DNA from: BMS3ABIN04 sp965554225
GTDB taxonomy: Bacteria > Bacteroidota > Ignavibacteria > Ignavibacteriales > Melioribacteraceae
Length of the DNA stretch: 64,000 bases
Reading direction: 5' to 3'
Assembly: GCA_965554225.1 (NCBI GenBank)
Contig: CBEVZC010000001.1
Location: 1-64,000 of the forward strand
Positions 1 through 8,690 of the stretch are shown here, one piece after another (the stretch's first letter is position 1; every line of letters starts with the position of its first letter). Position numbers and translations under genes: made by a program. The notes under the pieces are model-generated. The model made no database searches and was not told the origin of the DNA. It worked only from the letters and a program-made list of their open reading frames with translations.

Positions 1-142
1 GCAACGTCTATTATTTTTGTTGCCTTCGGTTACATTCTTTATGACTCAATTCGATTTAGTTTATTTGGAACATTCCTGCTTCTAAATTGTTTTATTTAAT
101 ACTGGTTTTTTGTATATTTAATGTTCAAAAAGGAGAAAAATT

Positions 143-307
143 ATGGCTAAAACACAAACATTTGCAGATAAAGCAAAGGGAAAGACTAAAACTTCCCAAA
201 TTACAGTGAAATTTATAAAAACCGTTAAAAATGAAAAGGGCAGCTATAAATTTCAAGAAAAATTTGTTAAACTGGACGATATCGGCAAAGTTACAACTTT
301 ACAATAA
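143..307 (+). CDS. small basic protein, DUF4295-like
   Basis: A 54-residue lysine-rich ORF starting at ATG 143, with a good ribosome binding site (AGGAGAAAAATT) just upstream. The layout (MAK start, then VKFIKTVKNEKGSYKFQEK) resembles the DUF4295 small proteins of Bacteroidota, which are about 50 residues and carry a 'K.VK....GAY.FKE' core; their function is unknown, although they usually sit beside ribosomal protein genes. Here the gene stands alone, followed by a hairpin. The family link rests on eye-level similarity only; that this is a real translated gene is better supported, by the ribosome site and the strong charge pattern. Confidence 0.6.
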   Translation: MAKTQTFADKAKGKTKTSQITVKFIKTVKNEKGSYKFQEKFVKLDDIGKVTTLQ

Positions 308-323
308 TTATCTGCATTATTTA

Positions 324-345
324 GGGCTAAGAGATTAGCCCAACT
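324..345 (+). terminator. hairpin after the small basic protein
   Basis: GGGCTAA (324-330), loop GAGA, TTAGCCC (335-341) form a perfect 7-bp stem 17 bases after the small ORF's stop. The following T-tract is weak (AACTTTCTT), so it is a plausible but not classic intrinsic terminator. Confidence 0.5.
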
Positions 346-531
346 TTCTTAAAGCTAATTGTAATTCTACCTTTTCTCCTTTTCATCAACTGCATTATTA
401 ACCGGTCTGTTTGGTTAAAACGTTTAGACTTAGGGTTTAAATTAAACTCAAAAAAACTCTTTTATTCGACTAAATAAGAAAACTTTAAGTATAGATCAGT
501 TTTTCACTTCACTTATCGAAAGGAGTTTGCT

Positions 532-1878
532 ATGATTGTTCCTAAAAAACTGAAGTTTTATGGTATAAAAGATTTAGAAAATCTACCGCAACTAAGAAAA
601 TTGTCCGACGAGGATAGGTTTTCTATAAAAGTTGCCGCTCACGTTCTCCCGTTTCGAACAAATAATTATGTAGTAGAGGAACTTATCGATTGGAACAATG
701 TTCCTAACGATCCGATGTTCAAATTGACTTTTATGAATAGCGATATGCTATTACCCGAACATTATGATATGATGTATAGGGCTTTGACCAACAACCATTC
801 ACAAAACGAAATAAAAGAGTTAGCCAATGAAATTCGGTACGAACTAAATCCTCATCCTGCTGGTCAATTAACAGCTAATATTCCCATGTTAAATAACGAA
901 ATTGTTTCCGGAGTGCAGCATAAGTATAAGGAAACAGTGCTGATTTTCCCAAGCAGCGGACAAACATGTCATGCTTATTGTACTTTTTGTTTTAGGTGGG
1001 CTCAATTTGTCGGTATGGATGATTTAAAGTTTGCGACAAAAGAATCAATACAGTTTCAGGCGTATTTAAAAGATCATAAGGAAGTTACTGACGTGCTTAT
1101 TACAGGTGGTGATCCGATGGTTATGAGTCTGGCCAAATTAAAAGTTTATATCGAACCGCTTTTAGATCCCGAATTTGAGCATATAAAGAATATCAGAATC
1201 GGAACTAAGTCTCTATCTTATTGGCCTTACAAATATGTTACAGATAAAGATGCGGATGAACTGCTTAAATTTTTTGAGAGGATTGTAAACTCCGGGAAAC
1301 ACCTTGCATTTATGGCTCACATGAATCATTGGGTTGAACTATCTACTGGTGTAGTAAAGGAAGCTGTTAAAAGAATCAGAAGTACCGGTGCGGAAATAAG
1401 ATCACAATCCCCACTAATAAAATACATAAATGATGACAGTGAAGTTTGGGCGAAGATGTGGAAACAGCAGGTAAAGATGGGTATAATTCCTTATTACTTT
1501 TTTGTTGCTAGAGATACAGGTGCTCAGCATTATTTTAAAATACCTCTGGTAAAAGCATTTACCATTTATAGAAATGCATTTAAAAAAGTTTCCGGTTTGG
1601 TACGTACTGTCCGCGGTCCGTCAATGTCTGCTACTCCCGGGAAAGTAGCTATTGAAGGTATTGCGAAAATTAATGGTGAAAAAGTTTTTTTACTGAACTT
1701 TATTCAAGCCAGAAATCCCGATTGGGTTAAACGGCCGTTTTTTGCACAATACGATGATTCGGCAACTTGGCTTGATGATCTAACTCCTGCTTTTGGAGCT
1801 GAGAATTTCTTTTACGAAGATGAGCTGGAAAGAATGATAGATAGAAAATTTGAGCGTGTAAAAGCCGAAGCGATTTAG
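532..1878 (+). CDS. KamA-family radical SAM protein (lysine 2,3-aminomutase-like)
   Basis: A 448-residue protein of the lysine/glutamate aminomutase family, which move an amino group from C2 to C3 using a [4Fe-4S] cluster, S-adenosylmethionine and PLP. The radical SAM cluster motif CX3CX2C is visible at C146, C150 and C153 (CHAYCTFC), followed by the SAM-binding GGDP (ITGGDP). K371 in the TPGK segment is the likely counterpart of the PLP lysine that sits in a glycine-rich loop in known aminomutases, but the loop here differs from the classic PGGGGK. A ribosome site (AAAGGAG) precedes ATG 532. No substrate-specific partner is adjacent, so the amino acid acted on cannot be told; the family assignment is firm, the exact reaction is not. 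Confidence 0.85.
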   Translation: MIVPKKLKFYGIKDLENLPQLRKLSDEDRFSIKVAAHVLPFRTNNYVVEELIDWNNVPNDPMFKLTFMNSDMLLPEHYDMMYRALTNNHSQNEIKELANEIRYELNPHPAGQLTANIPMLNNEIVSGVQHKYKETVLIFPSSGQTCHAYCTFCFRWAQFVGMDDLKFATKESIQFQAYLKDHKEVTDVLITGGDPMVMSLAKLKVYIEPLLDPEFEHIKNIRIGTKSLSYWPYKYVTDKDADELLKFFERIVNSGKHLAFMAHMNHWVELSTGVVKEAVKRIRSTGAEIRSQSPLIKYINDDSEVWAKMWKQQVKMGIIPYYFFVARDTGAQHYFKIPLVKAFTIYRNAFKKVSGLVRTVRGPSMSATPGKVAIEGIAKINGEKVFLLNFIQARNPDWVKRPFFAQYDDSATWLDDLTPAFGAENFFYEDELERMIDRKFERVKAEAI

Positions 1879-1960
1879 TTAATTGAGAAGAAATAATTTT
1901 CGTTTCCTGCCAAAGAAAAGACGGGAAAACTGTTGCAACCGGAAGGATATGTGCTTCAGT

Positions 1961-1987
1961 GTTATGCCGGACTTGTTCCGGCATAAC
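1961..1987. repeat. REP-like perfect palindrome
   Basis: GTTATGCCGGA (1961-1971), loop CTTGT, TCCGGCATAAC (1977-1987): an 11-bp perfect stem in the gap between two convergent genes. No T-tract follows on either strand, so it looks more like a dispersed palindromic element than an intrinsic terminator. Short palindromes of the 'ATGCCGGACTTGTTCCGGCAT' type are widespread in bacterial genomes. Confidence 0.6.
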
Positions 1988-2049
1988 ATCCTTTGTAAGA
2001 GCAGTTCAAAATAAAATTGAAAAAGACGTGAATAAAATGTTTTCCTTTA

Positions 2050-2595
2050 TTATCCTGAAACAACTTCAATCTTATCATTAAGTTCCCGGCGGAGTAAGTT
2101 TTCTATAGCAACAAGCGTTCCTTGAATAGCACTTGGACAAGTTCCGCAGGCTCCTTGATAACGGATAAATAATCTATTGCCCTCAAGTTTTAAAACTTCA
2201 AGCCCGCCGCCGTCTCCGGCAAGCGCGGGACGAACCCTTTTATCTAAAATATCGTTTATTGTACGTAAAGAATCGTTCTCTTGACGTTGTATACTTTCCG
2301 GTGAATTATCTTCAGGAGGAATAAGATTTTTATTGAAAGCTTTAATAAAGTTAACAAACGGCATTTGAATATTACCCCAGCTTGCATCAGGTTCTTTTTC
2401 AATAGTGATAAATCGTTCCATATAAAAAACGGATTTTATACCGCCAATATTGAAAATACCCTTTGCAAGAGGATCCGATTCGGCTTCGCTTTTTTCTAGG
2501 AAACTGCGTGTTTCACGATTTAATAAATTTTCGTTTAATATAAATTTTAACGCTTGTGGGTTCGGTGTTAGATCTACATCTTGTACCATTAACAT
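2050..2595 (-). CDS. Nfu/NifU-type Fe-S scaffold protein
   Basis: A protein of about 181 residues with two domains: an N-terminal Nfu_N domain (TPNPQALKFILN, later GIKSVFY) and a C-terminal NifU domain with the cluster-binding CxxC in GACGTCPSA and the preceding DGGGLEVL. Such proteins carry or deliver [4Fe-4S] clusters to apo-enzymes in the cytoplasm. The frame is open to a TTG at 2649, but Nfu_N normally begins just before the TPNP motif, so ATG 2595 (or ATG 2589 two codons on) is the better start. It is the last gene of a minus-strand run RsmI, thioesterase, Nfu. A Fe-S carrier suits a genome with several radical SAM enzymes. Confidence 0.88.
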   Translation of the reverse strand: MLMVQDVDLTPNPQALKFILNENLLNRETRSFLEKSEAESDPLAKGIFNIGGIKSVFYMERFITIEKEPDASWGNIQMPFVNFIKAFNKNLIPPEDNSPESIQRQENDSLRTINDILDKRVRPALAGDGGGLEVLKLEGNRLFIRYQGACGTCPSAIQGTLVAIENLLRRELNDKIEVVSG

Positions 2596-2663
2596 TGTTT
2601 TATAACCTAAATTAATTAATATTTGTAAAATATAATTACTGCTACACAATCATATCATTTTTT

Positions 2664-3077
2664 TTAGTCCTTTTCAAGGAACTTTTCAAAGGCTTTTCTT
2701 TCTTCCGGGGTCATCCTATGAACTTTCATTGTTTCTCTATTGATAAATAAACCTTTCTGCTGACCCTCAGCGACCAATTTCCCTTCGCTGTTATAGAATC
2801 TAAATTCCATAATTGCGGAAGCGTTCATTAAATCGGAAAACCAGACTTCAATTTCAACTTTTTCATCAACATAAACCGATTTTTTATATTTTATATTTGT
2901 CTCAACTAAAACGGGTGCAATATTTGTCTTGGCAAGTTCGGAAACCGGCAGACCAAGCGCTTGCAGTAATTTTAACCTTCCTATTTCCATCCACTGTATG
3001 TAAACAATGTTGCTAACATGTCCTACAAAATCAATTTGATATGTATAAACTTCAACTTCAAATTTTACTTTGCTCAT
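2664..3077 (-). CDS. acyl-CoA thioesterase, YbgC/FadM hot-dog family
   Basis: A 137-residue single hot-dog-fold protein, the usual size for the YbgC/4-hydroxybenzoyl-CoA thioesterase family, which hydrolyse short or medium acyl-CoA thioesters in the cytoplasm. The signature around the catalytic aspartate is present as YQIDFVGHVSNIVYIQWME (family pattern Y..tD..GHvnN..Y....E); serine replaces the first asparagine of the usual NN. It lies 19 bases downstream of the RsmI gene on the same strand and is probably co-transcribed. Substrate chain length cannot be read from the sequence. Confidence 0.85.
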   Translation of the reverse strand: MSKVKFEVEVYTYQIDFVGHVSNIVYIQWMEIGRLKLLQALGLPVSELAKTNIAPVLVETNIKYKKSVYVDEKVEIEVWFSDLMNASAIMEFRFYNSEGKLVAEGQQKGLFINRETMKVHRMTPEERKAFEKFLEKD

Positions 3078-3096
3078 TTTTGTCCTTTAGTTTAAG

Positions 3097-3774
3097 CTAT
3101 TTTCTATTATCAAGAAGAAGAACAAATTCACCTTTAAGATTTTTCCGTTCTACTTCATTTAAAATATTCTTTACGCTATCGCGAAATATACGTTCTTCGT
3201 TCATAGTTAATTTATATGCAAGAATTACAAATTGATCTGCTCCGAAATTTTTAACAATATCGGAAAGTAGTCTTTTCAATCTATAAGGAGTTTCCATAAT
3301 TATAACAAGTTCCTTAATCCTTTTTAATTTGAGTAATTCTTTTTGACGAATTTCTTTTTTCGGTGAGAGCCATCCGAAGTAATAGAACTTTTCAATATCT
3401 AATCCGGAAGCGACAAGCGCCGGTAAGATTGAACTAGCGCCGGGAAGCGGAATTATTCGAATTTTAAAAGAAATACATAATTCAACAAGTATATGCCCGG
3501 GGTCCGAAAACAAAGGTGTTCCGGCATCCGAAATAAGGGCTGCGGATTTATTGGATAATATTTTGTTTACCAGATCTTGTGCAACTTCTTTTTCATTATG
3601 CTCATTTAATGAAACCAGCTCGTTTTTAATATTAAAGTGAGCCAATAAACGTCTGGCGGGTTTGTATTCTTCGCATATAATGAAATCCACGGATTCGAGA
3701 ATTTTCAGTCCTCTCAAGGTTATATCATCATAATTGCCTATTGGTACAGGAACTATATAAAGGGCTGAATTCAT
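3097..3774 (-). CDS. rsmI: 16S rRNA (cytidine1402-2'-O)-methyltransferase RsmI
   Basis: A 225-residue member of the tetrapyrrole/RsmI methylase superfamily. RsmI adds a 2'-O-methyl group to C1402 in the decoding centre of 16S rRNA using S-adenosylmethionine. Visible signatures are the N-terminal LYIVPVPIGNYDDITLR (usual form lyvVatPIGNl.Dit.R) and the SAM-binding SDAGTPLFSDPG, followed by PLPGASSILPAL. It is shorter than the E. coli protein (about 285) because it lacks the C-terminal extension, a common form in Bacteroidota-type genomes. It is separated from proS upstream by a clear terminator and heads the group RsmI, thioesterase, Nfu. Confidence 0.88.
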   Translation of the reverse strand: MNSALYIVPVPIGNYDDITLRGLKILESVDFIICEEYKPARRLLAHFNIKNELVSLNEHNEKEVAQDLVNKILSNKSAALISDAGTPLFSDPGHILVELCISFKIRIIPLPGASSILPALVASGLDIEKFYYFGWLSPKKEIRQKELLKLKRIKELVIIMETPYRLKRLLSDIVKNFGADQFVILAYKLTMNEERIFRDSVKNILNEVERKNLKGEFVLLLDNRK

Positions 3775-3816
3775 AAAAATATAAAATTAGGTTGTTTAAA
3801 TTAAAATTTGAAATAT

Positions 3817-3847
3817 AATAAAAATGCCGGAAGTTAAACCGGCAAAA
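3817..3847 (-). terminator. intrinsic terminator of proS
   Basis: Read on the minus strand, GCCGG, loop TTTAACTT, CCGGC is followed by ATTTTTATT. The stem arms are 3826-3830 and 3839-3843 and the U-tract lies at 3819-3825. It sits 20 bases past the proS stop and separates proS from rsmI. Confidence 0.75.
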
Positions 3848-3866
3848 AAAGTCAGGCTACAGAACA

Positions 3867-5555
3867 TTATTTTAGTAATTCGGCAACTTTATCATACACT
3901 TCGTTTAAATTTACTTTTACTCTTTCCACGGTTCTTCTTACTTTTATTTCAATCATATTCTCTTTTAAAGCACGTTCACCAACAATTATTTGAACAGGTA
4001 AACCTATTAAATCTGCATCGGCAAATTTATAGCCTGCCTGTACACCTTTCCGGTCGTCAAAAAGAACTTCATATCCATTTTTAGTAAGTGTATCGTAAAT
4101 TTTTTCGGAGGCTTCAACCACATTATCTTTTTTCATGTTTAACCCCAATAAATGGATTTGGTAAGGAGCTAAATTTTTATCCCATAAAATTCCACGCTCG
4201 TCATAATTTTGTTCGATATAACAGGCTAAAACTCTGTCAACGCCAATACCGTAACTTCCCATTATTATCGGGTTTTCTTTTCCGTTCTCATCCAAAAACA
4301 TTGCTCCCAAACCTTCGGAATATTTTGTACCCAGTTTGAATATATGTCCAAGTTCAATCGCTTTAAATACTTCCAATTTTTCTTCGCATTTCGGACAAGC
4401 TTCACCGGTTTCAACGGTTCTTAAATCGTAATATTCAATATTCGGGACATCTCTTTTAAGATATATTCCGCCAATGTGGAAATCATTTTTATTTGCACCG
4501 CTGTATAGGTTGTTGGCGTTTTCTAATCTTAAATCGGCAATAATTTTATGTTTAAATCCAATTGGACCGATTGAACCTGCATCGGCGCCGGTAATCCCTT
4601 TTAATTCATCCGTGTGACCCGGACGAACCGTACCGCCTAAAACCGATTCTAGTTTGGTTTCATTCACTTCATCGTTTCCCGACATAAGAACGAGTACCGG
4701 TTCCTCATTATAGATATATACCCGAGATTTAGCGGTTTCCCGTTCGTCAATATTTAAGAAATCACAAAGCTCATCGATCGACTTAATATTGGGAGTACTT
4801 ATTTCGTAAACTTCTTTGCTTTCTTCCTGTCTTTTAACCGGATCAATTTTAGATTGGGCAACCTCAACATTTGCCGCATAGCCGCAGTTCTCACAATATG
4901 CAACGGTATCTTCACCGGCATCGGATTTTACCATAAACTCTTCCGATTTACTACCGCCCATTGCACCGCTTGATGCACCGACAATAAAATATTTTATTCC
5001 ACATCTATTAAAAATATTTCTGTACGCTCCATCATGAAGTTTGTAAGAAGCATCCAAACCTTCCCAGCTCGAATCAAAAGAATATGCATCTTTCATTAAA
5101 AATTGTCTTCCGCGTATAACCCCGCTTCTTGGTCTGGCTTCGTTTCTGAATTTAGTTTGAATCTGATACCAAATCTGCGGCATTTCTTTGTAAGATTTTA
5201 AAACCCCTTTCGCATGATAGGTCATTATTTCTTCATGAGTGGGAGCTAAAACATAATCGCGGTTTTTAATATGAAACATCGTATCTCCGAATGCTTCAAC
5301 CCGGTTCGTCTGTTCCCAAATTTCTTTTGGATTCAATGCAGGTAAATGAAATTCCTGTCCGCCTATTGCGTCCATTTCTTCGCGAATAATTTCGGTTATT
5401 TTTTTTATCACTTTATAACCGAGTGGAAGGAATGAATAAATCCCAGCCGATAACATCCTTATCATACCAGCTCTAACCATTAGTTTGTGACTGGGAATAA
5501 CAGCATCAGCCGGGTCTTCTTTTAACGTTGGTATAAAAGCTTTGCTAATTTTCAT
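3867..5555 (-). CDS. proS: prolyl-tRNA synthetase
   Basis: A 562-residue class II aminoacyl-tRNA synthetase of the bacterial (long, insertion-bearing) type that charges tRNA-Pro. Class II motif 2 is seen as FRNEARPRSGVIRGRQF and motif 3 as GSYGIGVDRVLACY. The editing (YbaK-like) insertion that removes mischarged Ala-tRNA lies between them, roughly residues 220-395, and contains GADAGSIGP. The anticodon-binding domain closes the protein (PYQIHLLGLN onward). The start at ATG 5555 gives the expected MKISKAFIPTLKE beginning. The gene has its own terminator and shares a 138-base divergent promoter region with the RidA gene. Confidence 0.97.
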   Translation of the reverse strand: MKISKAFIPTLKEDPADAVIPSHKLMVRAGMIRMLSAGIYSFLPLGYKVIKKITEIIREEMDAIGGQEFHLPALNPKEIWEQTNRVEAFGDTMFHIKNRDYVLAPTHEEIMTYHAKGVLKSYKEMPQIWYQIQTKFRNEARPRSGVIRGRQFLMKDAYSFDSSWEGLDASYKLHDGAYRNIFNRCGIKYFIVGASSGAMGGSKSEEFMVKSDAGEDTVAYCENCGYAANVEVAQSKIDPVKRQEESKEVYEISTPNIKSIDELCDFLNIDERETAKSRVYIYNEEPVLVLMSGNDEVNETKLESVLGGTVRPGHTDELKGITGADAGSIGPIGFKHKIIADLRLENANNLYSGANKNDFHIGGIYLKRDVPNIEYYDLRTVETGEACPKCEEKLEVFKAIELGHIFKLGTKYSEGLGAMFLDENGKENPIIMGSYGIGVDRVLACYIEQNYDERGILWDKNLAPYQIHLLGLNMKKDNVVEASEKIYDTLTKNGYEVLFDDRKGVQAGYKFADADLIGLPVQIIVGERALKENMIEIKVRRTVERVKVNLNEVYDKVAELLK

Positions 5556-5693
5556 TATAGTATTTTAATTGTTTTAAAATTAGCCTCAAAAATAAGAAAT
5601 GTAGCAACCAAATAAAAACAGACCGGGAATTGTAAATCGTCAAATATTTTTAATAGATTACTTTGTTAATAACGTATTATTGAGGAATTTAAT

Positions 5694-6077
5694 GTGAACA
5701 CCAGAATAAATATAAGTTCGGGTACTTTTTGGGAGGATAAGGTCGCATACTCAAGGGTAGTAAGAAAAGGAAACAATATATTTGTTACGGGAACGGTTGC
5801 GGTTGATAAAGATGGAAATGTTATCGGTTCTAATGCTTACGAACAGACAAAGTTTATACTTTCAAAAATTAAAGAATACTTAGAGAAAGCGGGTGCGTCT
5901 TTAGAAGATGTTGTGAGGACACGAATGTTTGTAATTAATATTGATGATTGGGAACAAATTGGTAAAGCACATGCCGAATTTTTTAAAGATATAAAACCGG
6001 CGACAACAATGGTTGAAGTGAGTAGATTAATCGGTAAAGATTTACTTGTTGAAATTGAAGCTGATGCAATTTTATAA
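5694..6077 (+). CDS. RidA/YjgF-family protein
   Basis: A 127-residue member of the RidA/YjgF/YER057c family. Characterised RidA proteins hydrolyse reactive enamine/imine intermediates such as 2-aminoacrylate released by PLP enzymes. The conserved glycine-rich start (VRKGNNIFVTGTVAVD), the helix with NAYEQTKFILSKIKEYLEKAG, and PATTMVEVSRL with the following EIEADAIL are all visible. The family arginine that binds carboxylates (usual R105 in PAR.) is not obvious: the position reads PATTMVEV, so catalytic activity is uncertain. Start is GTG 5694 with TGAGGA upstream; the overlapping ATG is followed at once by TGA and cannot be used. A PLP-dependent decarboxylase follows 19 bases later. Confidence 0.88.
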   Translation: MNTRINISSGTFWEDKVAYSRVVRKGNNIFVTGTVAVDKDGNVIGSNAYEQTKFILSKIKEYLEKAGASLEDVVRTRMFVINIDDWEQIGKAHAEFFKDIKPATTMVEVSRLIGKDLLVEIEADAIL

Positions 6078-6096
6078 ACTAATTGAGTAGGAAGTT

Positions 6097-7542
6097 ATGA
6101 AGAAAAGATCAATTGGAGATATGCCGCCAGAAGAGTTTAGGAAGTACGGTCATGAATTAATTGACTGGATTGCGGATTATCTAATCAATATTGAACAATA
6201 TCCGGTTTTACCTACAGTAGAGCCGGGCGAAGTAAAGGAAAAATTTCCACAAAATCCTCCCGAAAATGGAGAAGATATAAAAAAAATTCTTTCTGACATT
6301 GATGGAAAAATCATTCCGGGAGTTACTCACTGGAATCATCCTAAATTTATGGCATACTTTAATTCTACTTCAAGCGGACCGGGAATTCTGGCTGAATTAT
6401 TAACTGCTGCATTAAATCAAAATGGGATGAACTGGAAATCGTCTCCAATTGCAGCCGAACTGGAGGAAGTTACACTTGATTGGTTAAGACAAATGTTGGA
6501 TTTACCGGCAAAATTTTGGGAAATAATTTACGATACTGCTTCCATTAGCTCGCTTCATGCAATTGCTTCTGCTAAAACTCAAGTCGAGCAGCAAAGGAAA
6601 GATAAAAGTTTACTTAATAAACTATGTCTCTATTTTTCGGAGCAGGCACATTCTTCTATTGAAAAGGATGCATTATTTTTAGGAATTAAAAAAGAAAATA
6701 TTAGAAAAATTAAAATAGATAACGCTTTTAGAATGATGCCGGGAGAGTTAAGGAATCAAATAAATAAGGATTTGGAAAATAATTTAATTCCATTTTGCGT
6801 TGTCGCTACAATTGGAACTACTTCTACAACCAGCATCGATCCGGTTCCTGAGATTGCCAAAATATGCAAAGAAAAAAATATTTGGCTTCATATTGATGCT
6901 GCTCATGCGGGCGTTGTTGCAATAGTTCCCGAAATGCGCTTTATTCTTAATGGAGTTGAAAATGCCGATTCTATTGTTGTTAATCCGCATAAGTGGCTTT
7001 TCATGCCTATTGATATCAGTGTTTATTTTACGGCGAAACCGGAAATTCTGAAACGAACATTTAGTCTTATACCGGAATATTTAAAAACTGAGCATGATAA
7101 CTCGGCAATAAATTATATGGACTACGGGATTCAATTAGGCAGGAGGTTCCGCTCACTTAAACTCTGGTTTGTTATTCGATATTTTGGTGTTGAGGGCTTA
7201 AGGAATATATTAAGAGAGCACATAAAAGTAGGAAGGCAATTTACTGACCTTATAAATAAACATCCGCAATTTGAAGTCCTTGCACCTGTTCCGTTCAGCA
7301 CGGTATGTTTTAGAGCAATTCCAAATTTGGAAATTGGCGAAACTAAGCTAAATGAATTAAATGAACGTTTGATGAATGAAATGAATAAAACGGGAAAAGT
7401 TTTTTTGAGCCATACTAAATTGAATAACAAATTTGTTATAAGATTAGTTGTTTCGGGAATTAGGACAAAAGAAGAACACATGCTGGAAGTTTGGGATTTG
7501 CTGCAAAAAACTTTATCGGAATTAATAGAAAATGAATATTAG
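6097..7542 (+). CDS. PLP-dependent group II decarboxylase (aromatic-L-amino-acid decarboxylase family)
   Basis: A 481-residue cytoplasmic enzyme of the group II amino acid decarboxylase family, the usual length for aromatic-L-amino-acid decarboxylases that make tyramine, tryptamine and the like. The PLP Schiff-base lysine is K299 in NPHKW, the PLP-nitrogen aspartate D267 in HIDAAHAG, and the N-terminus has the family pattern PEEFRKYGHELIDWIADY and HPKFMAYFNSTSS. The usual GGG..SATE segment reads YDTASISSLHAIA, as in several bacterial members. Position next to a RidA protein makes biochemical sense because RidA clears imines released by PLP enzymes. The actual amino acid substrate cannot be decided here. 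Confidence 0.88.
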   Translation: MKKRSIGDMPPEEFRKYGHELIDWIADYLINIEQYPVLPTVEPGEVKEKFPQNPPENGEDIKKILSDIDGKIIPGVTHWNHPKFMAYFNSTSSGPGILAELLTAALNQNGMNWKSSPIAAELEEVTLDWLRQMLDLPAKFWEIIYDTASISSLHAIASAKTQVEQQRKDKSLLNKLCLYFSEQAHSSIEKDALFLGIKKENIRKIKIDNAFRMMPGELRNQINKDLENNLIPFCVVATIGTTSTTSIDPVPEIAKICKEKNIWLHIDAAHAGVVAIVPEMRFILNGVENADSIVVNPHKWLFMPIDISVYFTAKPEILKRTFSLIPEYLKTEHDNSAINYMDYGIQLGRRFRSLKLWFVIRYFGVEGLRNILREHIKVGRQFTDLINKHPQFEVLAPVPFSTVCFRAIPNLEIGETKLNELNERLMNEMNKTGKVFLSHTKLNNKFVIRLVVSGIRTKEEHMLEVWDLLQKTLSELIENEY

Positions 7543-7583
7543 ATTTACGGTTCAAAAAAATTTCTATTTTAAACGGGAAATAA

Positions 7584-8222
7584 ATGAATCAATTAACTGA
7601 ATTTGGCATACTGGCATTTACATCCTTGTTTACAATGGTTAATCCACTTGGAGTAATACCGGTTTATATTTCATTAACGGGTGATCTTGGAACGAAAGAA
7701 GCTAAGCGAGTAGCCGTAAAAGCAACAATCACAGCTTTAATTATCCTTATGCTTTTTGCTGTGGGTGGTAAATTCATTTTCGACTTCTTCTCAATTTCAG
7801 TTAATAGTCTGCGTATTGTAGGTGGAATAATATTTTTCATTGCAGGATATGATATGCTTCAGGCAAGATTTATAAGAACCAAATTGCAAAGTGAATCGGA
7901 TGATGAATTTGCGAATGATATTTCATTAACTCCTTTGGCAATTCCAATAATTTGCGGACCCGGTGCGATAACCGTTTCCATTGTTCTTTTTAACGATGCT
8001 TCGGTAATGCCTCAAAAACTTGTTTTACTTTTGGCAATTATATTGGTTTTGGTGATTACTCTTTTATTCCTTTTAAGCGCCCGAAAAATAATGCGTTATT
8101 TAGGAGAGAATGGTAATAAAGTTCTTATGAGAATAATGGGACTGATAGTAATGGTGATTGCCGTTGAGTTTATAATAAACGGACTACGCCCCATACTTAG
8201 AGAAATATTTAAGATAAGCTAA
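7584..8222 (+). CDS. MarC-family integral membrane protein
   Basis: A 212-residue inner-membrane protein of the MarC/UPF0056 family with six predicted hydrophobic segments. Family marks are the N-terminal LFTMVNPLGVIPVYISLT, the first-half GGIIFFIAGYDMLQ and the second-half TPLAIPIICGPGAITVSI. MarC-family function is unresolved (an early link to multiple antibiotic resistance was withdrawn); a transport role is often assumed. It lies 41 bases after the decarboxylase, close enough for co-transcription, and ends at a strong bidirectional terminator. Confidence 0.9.
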   Translation: MNQLTEFGILAFTSLFTMVNPLGVIPVYISLTGDLGTKEAKRVAVKATITALIILMLFAVGGKFIFDFFSISVNSLRIVGGIIFFIAGYDMLQARFIRTKLQSESDDEFANDISLTPLAIPIICGPGAITVSIVLFNDASVMPQKLVLLLAIILVLVITLLFLLSARKIMRYLGENGNKVLMRIMGLIVMVIAVEFIINGLRPILREIFKIS

Positions 8223-8242
8223 ATTTGAAAAACAAAAATGAG

Positions 8243-8272
8243 AAAAGGCAGCAAAAATAATGCTGCCTTTTA
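8243..8272. terminator. bidirectional intrinsic terminator
   Basis: AAAAGGCAGCA (8243-8253), loop AAAATAA, TGCTGCCTTTT (8261-8271): an 11-bp perfect stem flanked by A and T runs on opposite sides, placed between convergent MarC and cold-shock genes. It can terminate both. Confidence 0.88.
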
Positions 8273-8276
8273 AGTA

Positions 8277-8492
8277 TTAGTCTTTTACAACTTCAACTTC
8301 TTGCGCTTGCTCGCCTTTTTGGCCTTGTTCAACTACAAATTGAACTTTTTGACCTTCTTCCAAAGCACGATATCCATCGCCGATTATTGAAGAATAATGT
8401 ACGAAGACGTCAGCGCCTCCGCTTCTTTCGATAAAGCCATAACCCTTTGTGGCATTGAACCATTTAACAGTTCCGGTTTCACGTTCTGCCAT
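8277..8492 (-). CDS. cold-shock protein, CspA family
   Basis: A 71-residue single cold-shock domain protein that binds single-stranded RNA/DNA and acts as an RNA chaperone. The two RNA-binding motifs are intact: RNP1 KGYGFIER and RNP2 VFVHYSS, preceded by [18 protein letters not shown] lies eight bases upstream of the ATG. About 185 bases of non-coding AT-rich DNA separate the start from the insertion sequence; csp genes often have long 5' leaders that fold as thermosensors, but no specific leader structure can be claimed here. The name CspA-family is safe, a particular paralogue name is not. Confidence 0.95.
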   Translation of the reverse strand: MAERETGTVKWFNATKGYGFIERSGGADVFVHYSSIIGDGYRALEEGQKVQFVVEQGQKGEQAQEVEVVKD

Positions 8493-8677
8493 TGAAACTA
8501 ACTCCTAAAAAACTATAAATAAAATATTTAGATATGCAGATAATTTTTCAATAAATACTACTAAAAAGTTTTAATAATCTTTATTTAAAAAAGAATACTG
8601 CTATTAATGTAAAATACTAAATATTATAATTATTTCAAATTACAACGGAAAATATTTTACTTGGCAAAAAGTCAAAC

Positions 8678-8689
8678 CTAGTTGAAATT
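8678..8689 (+). repeat. outer inverted repeat, left arm, flanking the IS
   Basis: CTAGTTGAAATT, the exact reverse complement of 10027-10038 on the far side of the insertion sequence. It lies one base outside the left IS end. It is either part of the element or half of a hairpin split by the insertion. Confidence 0.7.
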
Positions 8690-8690
8690 C

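Noticed and set aside
1..99. Open frame of 32 hydrophobic codons reaching the window's left edge
   Set aside because: Too short and of AT-rich, T-heavy composition; it could be the end of a membrane protein gene or chance. No second line of evidence.
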